A DNA stretch of 64,000 nucleotides. Origin: Mariniflexile sp044335535. Its GTDB lineage: Bacteria > Bacteroidota > Bacteroidia > Flavobacteriales > Flavobacteriaceae. Positions 27,216 to 35,013 of the stretch are shown here, one piece after another. The translations under genes were made by a program, and so were the position numbers. How positions within the stretch are numbered: the first letter of the stretch is position 1; the number at the start of each line of letters is the position of its first letter. Below the pieces are notes generated by a model. It did no database searches, was not told the origin of the DNA, and was given only the letters and a program-made list of their open reading frames with translations. The stretch lies in the NCBI RefSeq assembly GCF_044335535.1, contig NZ_JBIQVZ010000002.1, forward strand, positions 496,001-560,000. Direction: 5' to 3'.

Positions 27216-27884
27216 ATGAAATATTTCTATCAAGACACAATAAAATTCCTAAAGGAACTTTCTAAGAACAACAATAAAGATTGGTTTGCTGAAAATAAAA
27301 ATCGATTTAAAAATGACGTAAAAAGCCCTTTTAAAAACTTTATTGCAGATTTAATAATCAAACTTCAACCTTATATTCCGAACTTAAATATTGAAGCTAA
27401 AGACTGTATTTTTAGAATCAATAAAGATGTAAGATTTAGCAAAGACAAAACGCCTTACAAAAACCACGTTTCTGCAATGATAAGTACTGGTGGACGGTAT
27501 GATAAAACAACCCCAGGTCTCTACTTTGAATTATCGGGAGAAGAATTTAGAATTTACAGCGGTTGCTTTAATTTAACTACTAATCAAATTGAAAAAATAA
27601 GGTCACACATCCACAACAATTTAAGCAAGTTTGATGCTCTAATAAATGACACTGATTTCAAAAATACCTTTGGTGAAATCAAAGGAGAAAAATATAAACG
27701 TATTCCAGTCAAATATCAAGATTCAATAGAAATACAACCATTACTATTAAATAAAACGTTTTCTTTTTATAAAAAATATGAAACTGATTTAGCATTAAAG
27801 TCTGAACTTTTGGAAACCATATTAAACGATTATAATAAATGCTTAGACATAAATAAGTTTTTGTTGGAAGCATTGGAGAACTAA
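27216..27884 (+). CDS. DUF2461 domain-containing protein
   Basis: About 222 aa from ATG 27216 (MKYFYQDTIKFLKELSKNNN). An open frame from 27186 falls inside the terminator hairpin and is rejected. KDWFAENKNRFKNDVKSPF, FRINKDVRFSKDKTPYKNH and PGLYFELSGEEFRIYSGCF are the signature blocks of DUF2461 (TIGR02453). Function unknown. A complete single-domain protein, apparently monocistronic. Confidence 0.88.
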   Translation: MKYFYQDTIKFLKELSKNNNKDWFAENKNRFKNDVKSPFKNFIADLIIKLQPYIPNLNIEAKDCIFRINKDVRFSKDKTPYKNHVSAMISTGGRYDKTTPGLYFELSGEEFRIYSGCFNLTTNQIEKIRSHIHNNLSKFDALINDTDFKNTFGEIKGEKYKRIPVKYQDSIEIQPLLLNKTFSFYKKYETDLALKSELLETILNDYNKCLDINKFLLEALEN

Positions 27885-28083
27885 TGCCAGTGTACAACTA
27901 AGATATTGTATTAGTTTAAAGCCGTAAATGATATGGTTCAAATTATCCGCTTTTAATGGTTCTCTTCATCCGTCCTATCCACACACAGGGTTCTGTCGCG
28001 ATCTAAAACCGTGCCTGTTAGAAAACAAAACGATCCTTAAAACCGACCATTTTTGCTAATATATCATAGTAATAAAAAATGCT

Positions 28084-28866
28084 TCATCTGGTAGCAACAA
28101 GCTTGAAATTCCTGTAAACGAGGTCTTTCACTAATCCCCAGTACTTATATTTATCGTTTTCGTAATAGCCTGGTGCAGATCCCAACCAAATTCTGGGTTC
28201 CATAGGCAAATAGTCGTAAGGGCCTGAAACCTGCCATATTAATTCTCCGTCAAAATATACCGAGTACACTTTATCTTTCCATTCAACCCTAATCTTATAC
28301 CACCTGTTGCTGTCCCACTCCCAGCCTTCTTCCATAGAATAGCCCATAGGTTCTAAGCTCCAATCCCGGTCCTTGTCTTTTCCGAAAGAAGCTTTTAAAG
28401 CATTTCTTCTCATTTCTGAAGAATCAGCACAAGTGATAACCGCTTTAAACGCATATTTTTTCTGTCTCCAATGAATGTTCCAACGGTAATAATTCTGTTT
28501 AAAATCGTCGGAATATTGAATGGGTTCCTCAATACCTCTACCATCATAAATACCGATAAATCCTTGATCAGAATTATAGGGTAATTCGCTATGTGACATA
28601 CCTTTAAATTCAAATTCAATATAGCCTTTTTTAATTGGCTTTTCGAGTGTATACAGAATATGGTTTTGGCCAATTCCCGGTTTAAACCCTTCTTTAGTGA
28701 ACTTGCCACCTACCTTTATTCCAACCGTAGCACCCGCTTCAAGTTTATCTTCAATAATTACTGTTTCCTGAGCACGGCTCACAGCAATTACTAATGTTAG
28801 AGCAATCACAATTATGAGCTGCTTAATTATTTGATGGCACAAAATTGTCCCGTTTTTTTTATTCAT
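28084..28866 (-). CDS. Secreted jelly-roll (concanavalin-like) protein divergent from the DUF1537 operon
   Basis: About 260 aa from ATG 28866 (MNKKNGTILCHQ); the longer frame to 28929 runs into the promoter and operator and is rejected. Signal peptide ends near VSRAQ. Beta-rich body with YIEFEFKGMS, NYYRWNIHWRQKK, WYKIRVEWKDKVYSVYFDGEL and PRIWLGSAPGYYE, the pattern of concanavalin-like LamG/GH16-fold domains. No catalytic ExDxxE motif is visible, so binding rather than hydrolysis is likely; a polysaccharide lyase of an unlisted family is possible. Shares the divergent promoter with the sugar-acid operon, so it is probably co-regulated. Confidence 0.65.
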   Translation of the reverse strand: MNKKNGTILCHQIIKQLIIVIALTLVIAVSRAQETVIIEDKLEAGATVGIKVGGKFTKEGFKPGIGQNHILYTLEKPIKKGYIEFEFKGMSHSELPYNSDQGFIGIYDGRGIEEPIQYSDDFKQNYYRWNIHWRQKKYAFKAVITCADSSEMRRNALKASFGKDKDRDWSLEPMGYSMEEGWEWDSNRWYKIRVEWKDKVYSVYFDGELIWQVSGPYDYLPMEPRIWLGSAPGYYENDKYKYWGLVKDLVYRNFKLVATR

Positions 28867-28904
28867 TTTTTTGGGTTTGATTGAATTAATAAATTTAAAG
28901 TATT

Positions 28905-28912
28905 CAAATATA
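28905..28912 (-). promoter_or_regulatory. Bacteroidota -7 box, minus strand
   Basis: CAAATATA on the plus strand reads TATATTTG on the minus strand, matching the TAnnTTTG -7 consensus, 39 bases before the ATG at 28866. Probably drives the secreted jelly-roll gene. Confidence 0.45.
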
Positions 28913-28917
28913 ATATA

Positions 28918-28950
28918 AAATGTATACATTTGTAATCATATATGTATACA
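28918..28950. promoter_or_regulatory. Double TGTATACA operator and -7 box for the DUF1537 operon
   Basis: A perfect 14-bp palindrome AAATGTATACATTT (28918-28931) and a second TGTATACA core (28943-28950) lie 22 bp apart, two helical turns. TGTATACA-like palindromes are typical of GntR/FCD operators, and a GntR/FCD gene is in the operon. The element TACATTTG (28925-28932) fits the TAnnTTTG -7 consensus of the plus-strand promoter and overlaps the first palindrome, as expected for repression. Confidence 0.65.
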
Positions 28951-28969
28951 AAATACATTTTTTTACGAA

Positions 28970-30256
28970 ATGAAAAGTAAAATAATAATAGTAGATGATG
29001 ATCCAACTGGATGCCAATGTGTTAAAAACATATCCATTTTAACTCAATGGGATGAAACATTGTTATCAGAAACTTTGTGCCATGAAGATGTGTTTTTTAT
29101 CCTTTCCAACTCAAGAGCATTGTCTCCTTCAAACGCATATAAAACCACCAAGGAGATTGCAAGGGCGTTAAAATCCTTACAAAAAGAAACATATGATTTT
29201 AAGATTATAAGTAGAAGTGACTCTACGCTTCGTGGACATATAAAAGAAGAACTTACAGCTTTTAATGAAGTCTTTGGACCTTTTGACGGCACCATCGTTG
29301 CTCCATTTTTTGAGGAGGGACATAGAGTTACATTAGAAGACACCCATTACATAAAAAAAGGCAAACATTTCATACCTGTTTCCGAAACAGAATTCTCAAA
29401 AGATCCTGTTTTGGGTTATGAAACATCTCACTTACCCTCTTATCTAGAAGAGAAAACTAGTTGGTGGCGCAAAGAGCATTGCGTCTCAATAACTATTGAT
29501 GACATTAGAAATCTAGGAAAGGAAGCCATTGCTGACAAACTTTTAGATGTTAAAAATAACAAGGCCATCATCGTCAATTCTGAAAATAAAAACGATTTCA
29601 AAATAGCTATTGAGGGTATTAAAATAGCTGAATCCAAAGGGAAAAAGTTCATGTACCGAACTGCTTCTTCCTTCGTTCAACTATATGCAGATATTACAAA
29701 TGAATTGAGTGCAAACATCAAAGATACAATCTCAAGTTGTTTAATTGTTGCTGGTTCTTTCGTAGATCTTACAACGCAACAATTGAATCATCTGAAAGAA
29801 CATGAACAATTTTCGGAAATCATGATAGAAAGTTTACAAGTGTTTTCAAACTATGATGCTTATTTAAATACTATCGTAGAGAAAATAGACGCTTTTCTTA
29901 AAAACCAGACAAAAGTATTGGTTTATACCGAAAGGGATTATAAGGGAAATGGAAGCAAACAAGATAAAATAGAATTAGCTGAGAAATTGTCAATGTTCGT
30001 TCATCAAATGGTATCCAAGATAACTTTTCAACCCGATTTAATCATCGCCAAAGGTGGTATTACTTCACACGAAGTTCTAAAACACGGGCTTCAAGTAAAA
30101 AAAGCCAATGTCATGGGACAAATTCATCCAGGCATTCCAATTCTAAGATTAGATGCTTCAAGTAAATTTCCAGGTTCACTTTATGTTATTTTTCCAGGAA
30201 ATGTAGGCACCGATTCGACACTTACAGAAATTGTTCAAAAACTTTTTAAAAACTAA
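28970..30256 (+). CDS. DUF1537 four-carbon acid sugar kinase family protein
   Basis: 428 aa. N-terminal substrate domain has VDDDPTGCQCV, FFILSNSRAL and the binding block IISRSDSTLRGH; the linker KFMYRTASSF and the C-terminal nucleotide domain with LIVAGSF, LIIAKGGITSHEVL and VIFPGNVGTDSTL are all present. Characterised members phosphorylate four-carbon acids (threonate, 2- or 3-oxo-tetronate) or 3-oxo-isoapionate. No PdxA2-type dehydrogenase, aldolase or RuBisCO-like decarboxylase follows, which separates this operon from those pathways. Instead a split transketolase follows. First gene after the GntR operator. Confidence 0.9.
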   Translation: MKSKIIIVDDDPTGCQCVKNISILTQWDETLLSETLCHEDVFFILSNSRALSPSNAYKTTKEIARALKSLQKETYDFKIISRSDSTLRGHIKEELTAFNEVFGPFDGTIVAPFFEEGHRVTLEDTHYIKKGKHFIPVSETEFSKDPVLGYETSHLPSYLEEKTSWWRKEHCVSITIDDIRNLGKEAIADKLLDVKNNKAIIVNSENKNDFKIAIEGIKIAESKGKKFMYRTASSFVQLYADITNELSANIKDTISSCLIVAGSFVDLTTQQLNHLKEHEQFSEIMIESLQVFSNYDAYLNTIVEKIDAFLKNQTKVLVYTERDYKGNGSKQDKIELAEKLSMFVHQMVSKITFQPDLIIAKGGITSHEVLKHGLQVKKANVMGQIHPGIPILRLDASSKFPGSLYVIFPGNVGTDSTLTEIVQKLFKN

Positions 30257-30261
30257 TTCAA

Positions 30262-30942
30262 ATGAAAATGAAAACTATAAGTTCATCACTGACTGCATAT
30301 CAAATTATACTTGATAAAATTATTAATAATGAACTAAAACCAGGAGAAGTGATTACCGAGGTTTCGCTTTCTGAAAAGTTGGGACTTAGTAGGACACCTG
30401 TGCGAGATGCCGTTCAACGTTTAGAAATGGAGGGGCTCGTCGTTACAGAAAATCGAACAAAAAAAATCTATTACCTAACACCTCTTGACATTGAGAATAT
30501 TTTCGATTTAAAGATTTCCATAGAATCAACGATTGCGAGATTAGCTGCGGAAAAAGGCACAGATAAACAAATGAACGAATTGGGCGACATCGTATTAACT
30601 ATTCATGATTTGCTTATAGAACGGAAAAATAATCCAGAAAGAATGGATCATTTTTTCGAAAGATGGATTGAAGCCGATAAAAAATTTCATGCCAAACTAT
30701 TTGAAATATCTGATAATCAAAGAGCTGAACAAATCATAACTACTTTAAATACACAATGGCACCGAATTAAAATGGGCTTATCGGCCATTGAAGGACGTAT
30801 AGAAAAATCTGCCTTCGAACACAAAGCTATAGGCAACGCCATTATATCCCGAAAACCCGAAGAAGCAGAACAGGCTGTTATAAAACACCTTACGAATCTT
30901 AAAGACGTACTGCTAAAAATCATGCAGGCTTTTAATATTTAA
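30262..30942 (+). CDS. GntR family regulator, FadR/FCD type
   Basis: 226 aa. The N-terminal winged helix is GEVITEVSLSEKLGLSRTPVRDAVQRLEMEGLV; the C-terminal FCD domain carries ISIESTIARLAAEKGT, FHAKLFEISDNQRAEQ and HKAIGNAIISRKPEEAEQAV, with His/Asp positions typical of metal-plus-carboxylate effector binding. Five nt after the kinase. Predicted to bind TGTATACA sites at 28918-28950 and respond to the sugar acid. Confidence 0.92.
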   Translation: MKMKTISSSLTAYQIILDKIINNELKPGEVITEVSLSEKLGLSRTPVRDAVQRLEMEGLVVTENRTKKIYYLTPLDIENIFDLKISIESTIARLAAEKGTDKQMNELGDIVLTIHDLLIERKNNPERMDHFFERWIEADKKFHAKLFEISDNQRAEQIITTLNTQWHRIKMGLSAIEGRIEKSAFEHKAIGNAIISRKPEEAEQAVIKHLTNLKDVLLKIMQAFNI

Positions 30943-30957
30943 ACCAATCCGTTATAC

Positions 30958-32238
30958 ATGAATAGCACAAAAAAACAAAACTTTTATCACCAAAACTGGC
31001 GCTGGTTTGTCTTGGGCACTTTGTTTTTAGCTACTTTTCTAAATTATTTCGATAGACAAACCTTGGGCACAGCTATCGATCCTATTGCCAAAGAATTTGG
31101 TTTAGATAATATGCAAATTGGCAATTTATTATCGGCATTCTTAGTCACTTATGCTTGGATGCATCTGTTTATTGGAATGATGACAGATAGAATAAAAAAT
31201 CTTAGATGGTTCTTTCCTTTTATGGTTATTGGTTGGTCTATAAGCACCATGTTAGTGGGACTTGTAGATAATTATGAGCACCTTATTTGGTTACGATACC
31301 TTCTTGGTATTTGGGAAGCGGTAAACTTCCCTATCTGTATCATGATTATTTCTAGAATATTCCCGCTTGAGGAACGTAATTTAGCTCTTGGCATTTTTGC
31401 AAGTGGTGCATTTCTTGCAACTTTGGCAGCACCTCCTGTGGTTATTTACTTTTCAAATGAATATAATTGGCGGTTAGCCTTTATCGTGGCCGGTTCTATT
31501 GGATTTTTATGGCTAATTCCTTGGCTATTGATTTTTAGAAAACCCGAAGACAAAGTAGCTAATTGGCATGATTATAATAAAGTTGTACAAGGCAAAAGTT
31601 TTAAGTTTCAGGTAAACAATATCCTAAACGGATATTTGAGTATCCTAAAAGCACCTGCTTTTTGGGGTGTTGCACTCATTGGTGTTGGTATTGTACCTTC
31701 ACTCTACTTCGCAACACAATGGTTTCCTAGATTTTTTACTCATGTATTAAAAGTACCTTACGACCAAACGTTATCCTTAAGACTATCGGCCATTTATTTT
31801 ATGCAAGACGTAGGTCTTTGGCTTGCCGGTGTTGTTGTGCTGTTTCTTGCTTATAAAAAGGTAGCTATTCTTAAATCTAGAAAAACCGTCATTGTTTTTG
31901 CATGGCTATTAATGATAAGCGTCATTATTGTTCCTCAACTAAAAACGGTTGAATGGAGTGTGTTTTTTCTGTGCCTATATGTTTTTGGTATCGGGGCTTT
32001 TCTCGGAAATCAACATGCGTTTAAACAGGATATCATTAAAGACAAAGTGGCAACCGTGGCTGCACTTGTTGGTTTTATTGAAATGAATTTCACTTCACAA
32101 GTTATAAAACAAATAGGTGTTATGACAAACGATTCTGGAGACTTTTCACAAGTATTTTTCATGATGGCTGGCTTGGCAACTTTTGCATTGGTAGTGGTTT
32201 TTGTTTTTATGCGAAAAAAATGGTTAATAATTGAATAG
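30958..32238 (+). CDS. MFS transporter, hexuronate/sugar-acid (ExuT-like) type
   Basis: 426 aa, twelve-helix MFS. LATFLNYFDRQTLGTAIDPI is the N-terminal helix of the anion:cation symporter (ExuT/GudP-like) branch, and WLRYLLGIWEAVNFP and FLGNQHAFKQDI are typical. These carriers import hexuronates, aldarates and similar acids. With the DUF1537 kinase it indicates that the substrate arrives as a sugar acid. 15 nt after gntR. Confidence 0.9.
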   Translation: MNSTKKQNFYHQNWRWFVLGTLFLATFLNYFDRQTLGTAIDPIAKEFGLDNMQIGNLLSAFLVTYAWMHLFIGMMTDRIKNLRWFFPFMVIGWSISTMLVGLVDNYEHLIWLRYLLGIWEAVNFPICIMIISRIFPLEERNLALGIFASGAFLATLAAPPVVIYFSNEYNWRLAFIVAGSIGFLWLIPWLLIFRKPEDKVANWHDYNKVVQGKSFKFQVNNILNGYLSILKAPAFWGVALIGVGIVPSLYFATQWFPRFFTHVLKVPYDQTLSLRLSAIYFMQDVGLWLAGVVVLFLAYKKVAILKSRKTVIVFAWLLMISVIIVPQLKTVEWSVFFLCLYVFGIGAFLGNQHAFKQDIIKDKVATVAALVGFIEMNFTSQVIKQIGVMTNDSGDFSQVFFMMAGLATFALVVVFVFMRKKWLIIE

Positions 32239-32252
32239 TAATAAGAATATAT

Positions 32253-33164
32253 ATGAAGAAAATAAGTGAAGATAAAATAGAGGAATTAGAAGATTGGGCC
32301 TACAATATTAGGCGATTAGCTATAGAAATGATTATTCATAGCAGTTGGGGTCATATTGGTGGTGCATTTAGTATGGCAGATATTTTGGCTGCCCTCTATT
32401 TTTATGAAATGAAGTTGGATCCCCAAAACCCATTGATGGAAAATCGCGACCGTTTTATACTATCTAAAGCTCATGCATCACCTGCTATGTATGCCGCTTT
32501 AGCGCTTCGAGGATTTTATCCCGAAAAACGAATTTACGATTATTGCGAACCTGGAGGATTAGAAGGTCATACTCATATTTTAAGTGCTCCTGGTATTGAA
32601 GCTTCAGGAGGACCTTTGGGTATGGGGCTTTCTGTAGCTGTTGGTATGGCTTTGGGATTACGTCAGAAAGAAAATCCACGCTCTCGAATTTACTGCATGT
32701 TGGGTGATGGAGAATGTAATGAAGGGAATATTTGGGAAGCCGCCATGTCGGCTGCACATTACCATCTTGATAACTTAATAGCCATTGTAGACTACAATAA
32801 AATTATGGCGAAAGGCATGCTTTGGGAAATGATGAGTATAGAACCTTTTAGAGATAAATGGGAAGCCTTTGGATGGAATGTACATGAAGTAGACGGACAT
32901 GATATGGAAGCTGTATTAAATGTTCTTCATAAAGCCCGTTGGATAACAGTAAATGGCAAACCAAATGTTATTATAGCACATACAGTAAAAGGAAAAGGTA
33001 TTGAATGTGCAGAATTTAATTACCAATGGCACACCCATGCACCTTCACCAGAATTAGGTGATGAAATGATGCGGGAAATGGCACGAAATTATGGAAAACC
33101 AGAAAAGGGATATTCGTTATTAAAACAAGGATTGGATAAAGAATCATTTTACGGAGGAGAATAA
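32253..33164 (+). CDS. Transketolase N-terminal subunit (second copy)
   Basis: 303 aa. TPP motif GDGECNEGNIWEAAMSAAHY then LDNLIAIVDYN; substrate-side SWGHIGGAFSMADILAALYF and SKAHASPAMYAALALRGFYP. It differs clearly from the N subunit at 10780, with EPGGLEGHTHILSAPGIEASGG in place of the shorter loop there, so it is a paralogue of another branch. C subunit follows one base after the stop. Confidence 0.9.
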   Translation: MKKISEDKIEELEDWAYNIRRLAIEMIIHSSWGHIGGAFSMADILAALYFYEMKLDPQNPLMENRDRFILSKAHASPAMYAALALRGFYPEKRIYDYCEPGGLEGHTHILSAPGIEASGGPLGMGLSVAVGMALGLRQKENPRSRIYCMLGDGECNEGNIWEAAMSAAHYHLDNLIAIVDYNKIMAKGMLWEMMSIEPFRDKWEAFGWNVHEVDGHDMEAVLNVLHKARWITVNGKPNVIIAHTVKGKGIECAEFNYQWHTHAPSPELGDEMMREMARNYGKPEKGYSLLKQGLDKESFYGGE

Positions 33165-33165
33165 T

Positions 33166-34119
33166 ATGGAAAGTAAAACAAATAAAAGAACAGAAATGCG
33201 TGATGCATTTGCAGAAACCTTAGTGGAGTTAGGTTTAAAATACGAGAACATGCTTTTTCTCGATGCCGATTTACATACCTCTACCAAGGCATCCGAATTT
33301 AAAAAGAAATTCCCAACAAGGTTTATCCAAATGGGTATTGCAGAGCAGAATATGTTTGGAGTTTCTGCAGGATTGGCCTTTGAAGGATTCATTCCTATTC
33401 CATCAACGTTTGCGGTGTTCGCTTCACGTCGTGCACTCGACCAAATAGCCATATCCATTTGCTATCCAAAATTGAATGTAAAAATTCCCGGATCTTATGT
33501 TGGTATACCTACCAGTCGTGCTGGTGCATCCCATAATTCAATAGAAGACATTGCCATCATGAGAGCTATGCCTAATATGTTGGTGGCAGATCCATGTAGT
33601 AATAACGATCTAAAAGCTATAATGCGAACAGCAATGGAAACAAATGGTCCCGTTTATTGGCGAATTTCCAGATATGAATTGCCCGAAATTTTTCCAGACA
33701 ACCACACATTTGAATGGGGTAAAGGAGTTGTTATTTCAGAAGGAACCAATGTTTCTTTATTTGGCACTGGCATTATGACCGATTTTAACATTCGCGCTGC
33801 TAAATTATTAGAAAAGGAAGGCATTAGTGCAGAAGTTATACATCTTGCCTCTATAAAACCAATAGATAGCGCATTGATTTTGCAATCGGCAAAGAAAACA
33901 GGTTGTGTAGTTACGGCTGAAAATGCCTCTATTAAAGGTGGTTTTGGTGATGAAGTTTTAAGTGTTCTGGCTGAAGAATTTCCAGTACCTACTTATAAAA
34001 TTGGGGTACGGGATGAATTTGTGGAAAGCGGTGGTATTGAAGCACTTTTCTCTATTCATAAAATGCAACCTGAAGACATTGCGCTTGCAGCTAAAAGAAT
34101 GATTGAAAAGAAAAGGTGA
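33166..34119 (+). CDS. Transketolase C-terminal subunit (second copy)
   Basis: 317 aa. Activating Glu in MGIAEQNMFGVSAGLAFEG, then ASHNSIEDIAIMRAMPNM and YWRISRYELPEI, and the C-terminal VVTAENASIKGGFGDEVL. Together with the N subunit it gives a complete thiamine-dependent transketolase. In this operon the donor should be a ketose or oxo-acid phosphate made by the DUF1537 kinase branch. No characterised pathway I can name joins these enzymes. Confidence 0.9.
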   Translation: MESKTNKRTEMRDAFAETLVELGLKYENMLFLDADLHTSTKASEFKKKFPTRFIQMGIAEQNMFGVSAGLAFEGFIPIPSTFAVFASRRALDQIAISICYPKLNVKIPGSYVGIPTSRAGASHNSIEDIAIMRAMPNMLVADPCSNNDLKAIMRTAMETNGPVYWRISRYELPEIFPDNHTFEWGKGVVISEGTNVSLFGTGIMTDFNIRAAKLLEKEGISAEVIHLASIKPIDSALILQSAKKTGCVVTAENASIKGGFGDEVLSVLAEEFPVPTYKIGVRDEFVESGGIEALFSIHKMQPEDIALAAKRMIEKKR

Positions 34120-34159
34120 ATTTTCAATTGATTACAAACATAATTAACGTTAAAACTAG

Positions 34160-34978
34160 ATGAAAATGACAGATAAAAACGATGATGCTATACGTCTTTT
34201 TGGTGATTACATGCGTATTACCGGAACACCTACTTTACAAAATGAACCTGGAGATATTTTGGAGTTAAAAGGAAAAAAATTGGGTGTTGTAAATGGATCT
34301 AATTGGGTGAGTTTGTGGAGTACATGGTTTGGCAAAAAAATATTGCCCGGTGTTAAAATTATCAATACAGGTAATGAAGCTGTTCAACTAAATTTTATGA
34401 CTGCTTATCATAATGGAGAACCTTGTCCGCCACAAATCAACATCGATTTGTTCTGCAACTATGCCAAAGATCTATACGATTTATACAAGGTCGATGCTAT
34501 TTTAATTTCATGTTCAACAATGAATAGAGCCTACTCACAGGTCCAGGATTTTATGAGACCTTATGGAATTCCTGTGATTCAGATAGATGAGGAAATGATG
34601 GAAGAAGCTGTGGAAACTGAGGGAAAAATATTAGTAGTGGCAACACATGGCCCAACAGTAAATAGTACACAAGAGCTGCTTCAGGAAACTGCAGAAAAAC
34701 TTGGAAAAAAAGTGGATTTTGCAGGAGTTACTGTAGAAGAAGCTTTTGACTTATTGGGTGAAGGAAACATTGAAAAACATAACGAGGTAATTGCAGAAGC
34801 CATTAGAAATGCCCAGAAAAAAGAAAAGATAGATATCGTGGTACTGGCACAACTTTCAATGTCTGTTTTCAGCTTTTCATATCCTAATCCAGAAAAAGAA
34901 TTTGGAGTAAAAGTATTGAACAGTGGTGAAACCGGTTTCAGAAAGGCAGGTAAGATTCTAAGTGGAGAATCTGTATAA
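34160..34978 (+). CDS. Asp/Glu/hydantoin racemase superfamily protein with one catalytic cysteine
   Basis: 272 aa (in-frame ATG at 34166 also possible). First active-site block AILISCSTMNRA with Cys118. At the second position, where racemases carry a cysteine, the sequence reads VVLAQLSMSVF, with Ser233 and no Cys. Two-cysteine racemisation by the usual 1,1-proton transfer is therefore unlikely; arylmalonate decarboxylase and maleate isomerase are examples of altered-cysteine relatives with other chemistries. In this operon an isomerisation or decarboxylation of a sugar acid would make sense. 40 nt after the transketolase. Confidence 0.8.
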   Translation: MKMTDKNDDAIRLFGDYMRITGTPTLQNEPGDILELKGKKLGVVNGSNWVSLWSTWFGKKILPGVKIINTGNEAVQLNFMTAYHNGEPCPPQINIDLFCNYAKDLYDLYKVDAILISCSTMNRAYSQVQDFMRPYGIPVIQIDEEMMEEAVETEGKILVVATHGPTVNSTQELLQETAEKLGKKVDFAGVTVEEAFDLLGEGNIEKHNEVIAEAIRNAQKKEKIDIVVLAQLSMSVFSFSYPNPEKEFGVKVLNSGETGFRKAGKILSGESV

Positions 34979-35013
34979 AGAATTAGTTTAAATTAAGAGT
35001 ATAAAAATAAATT

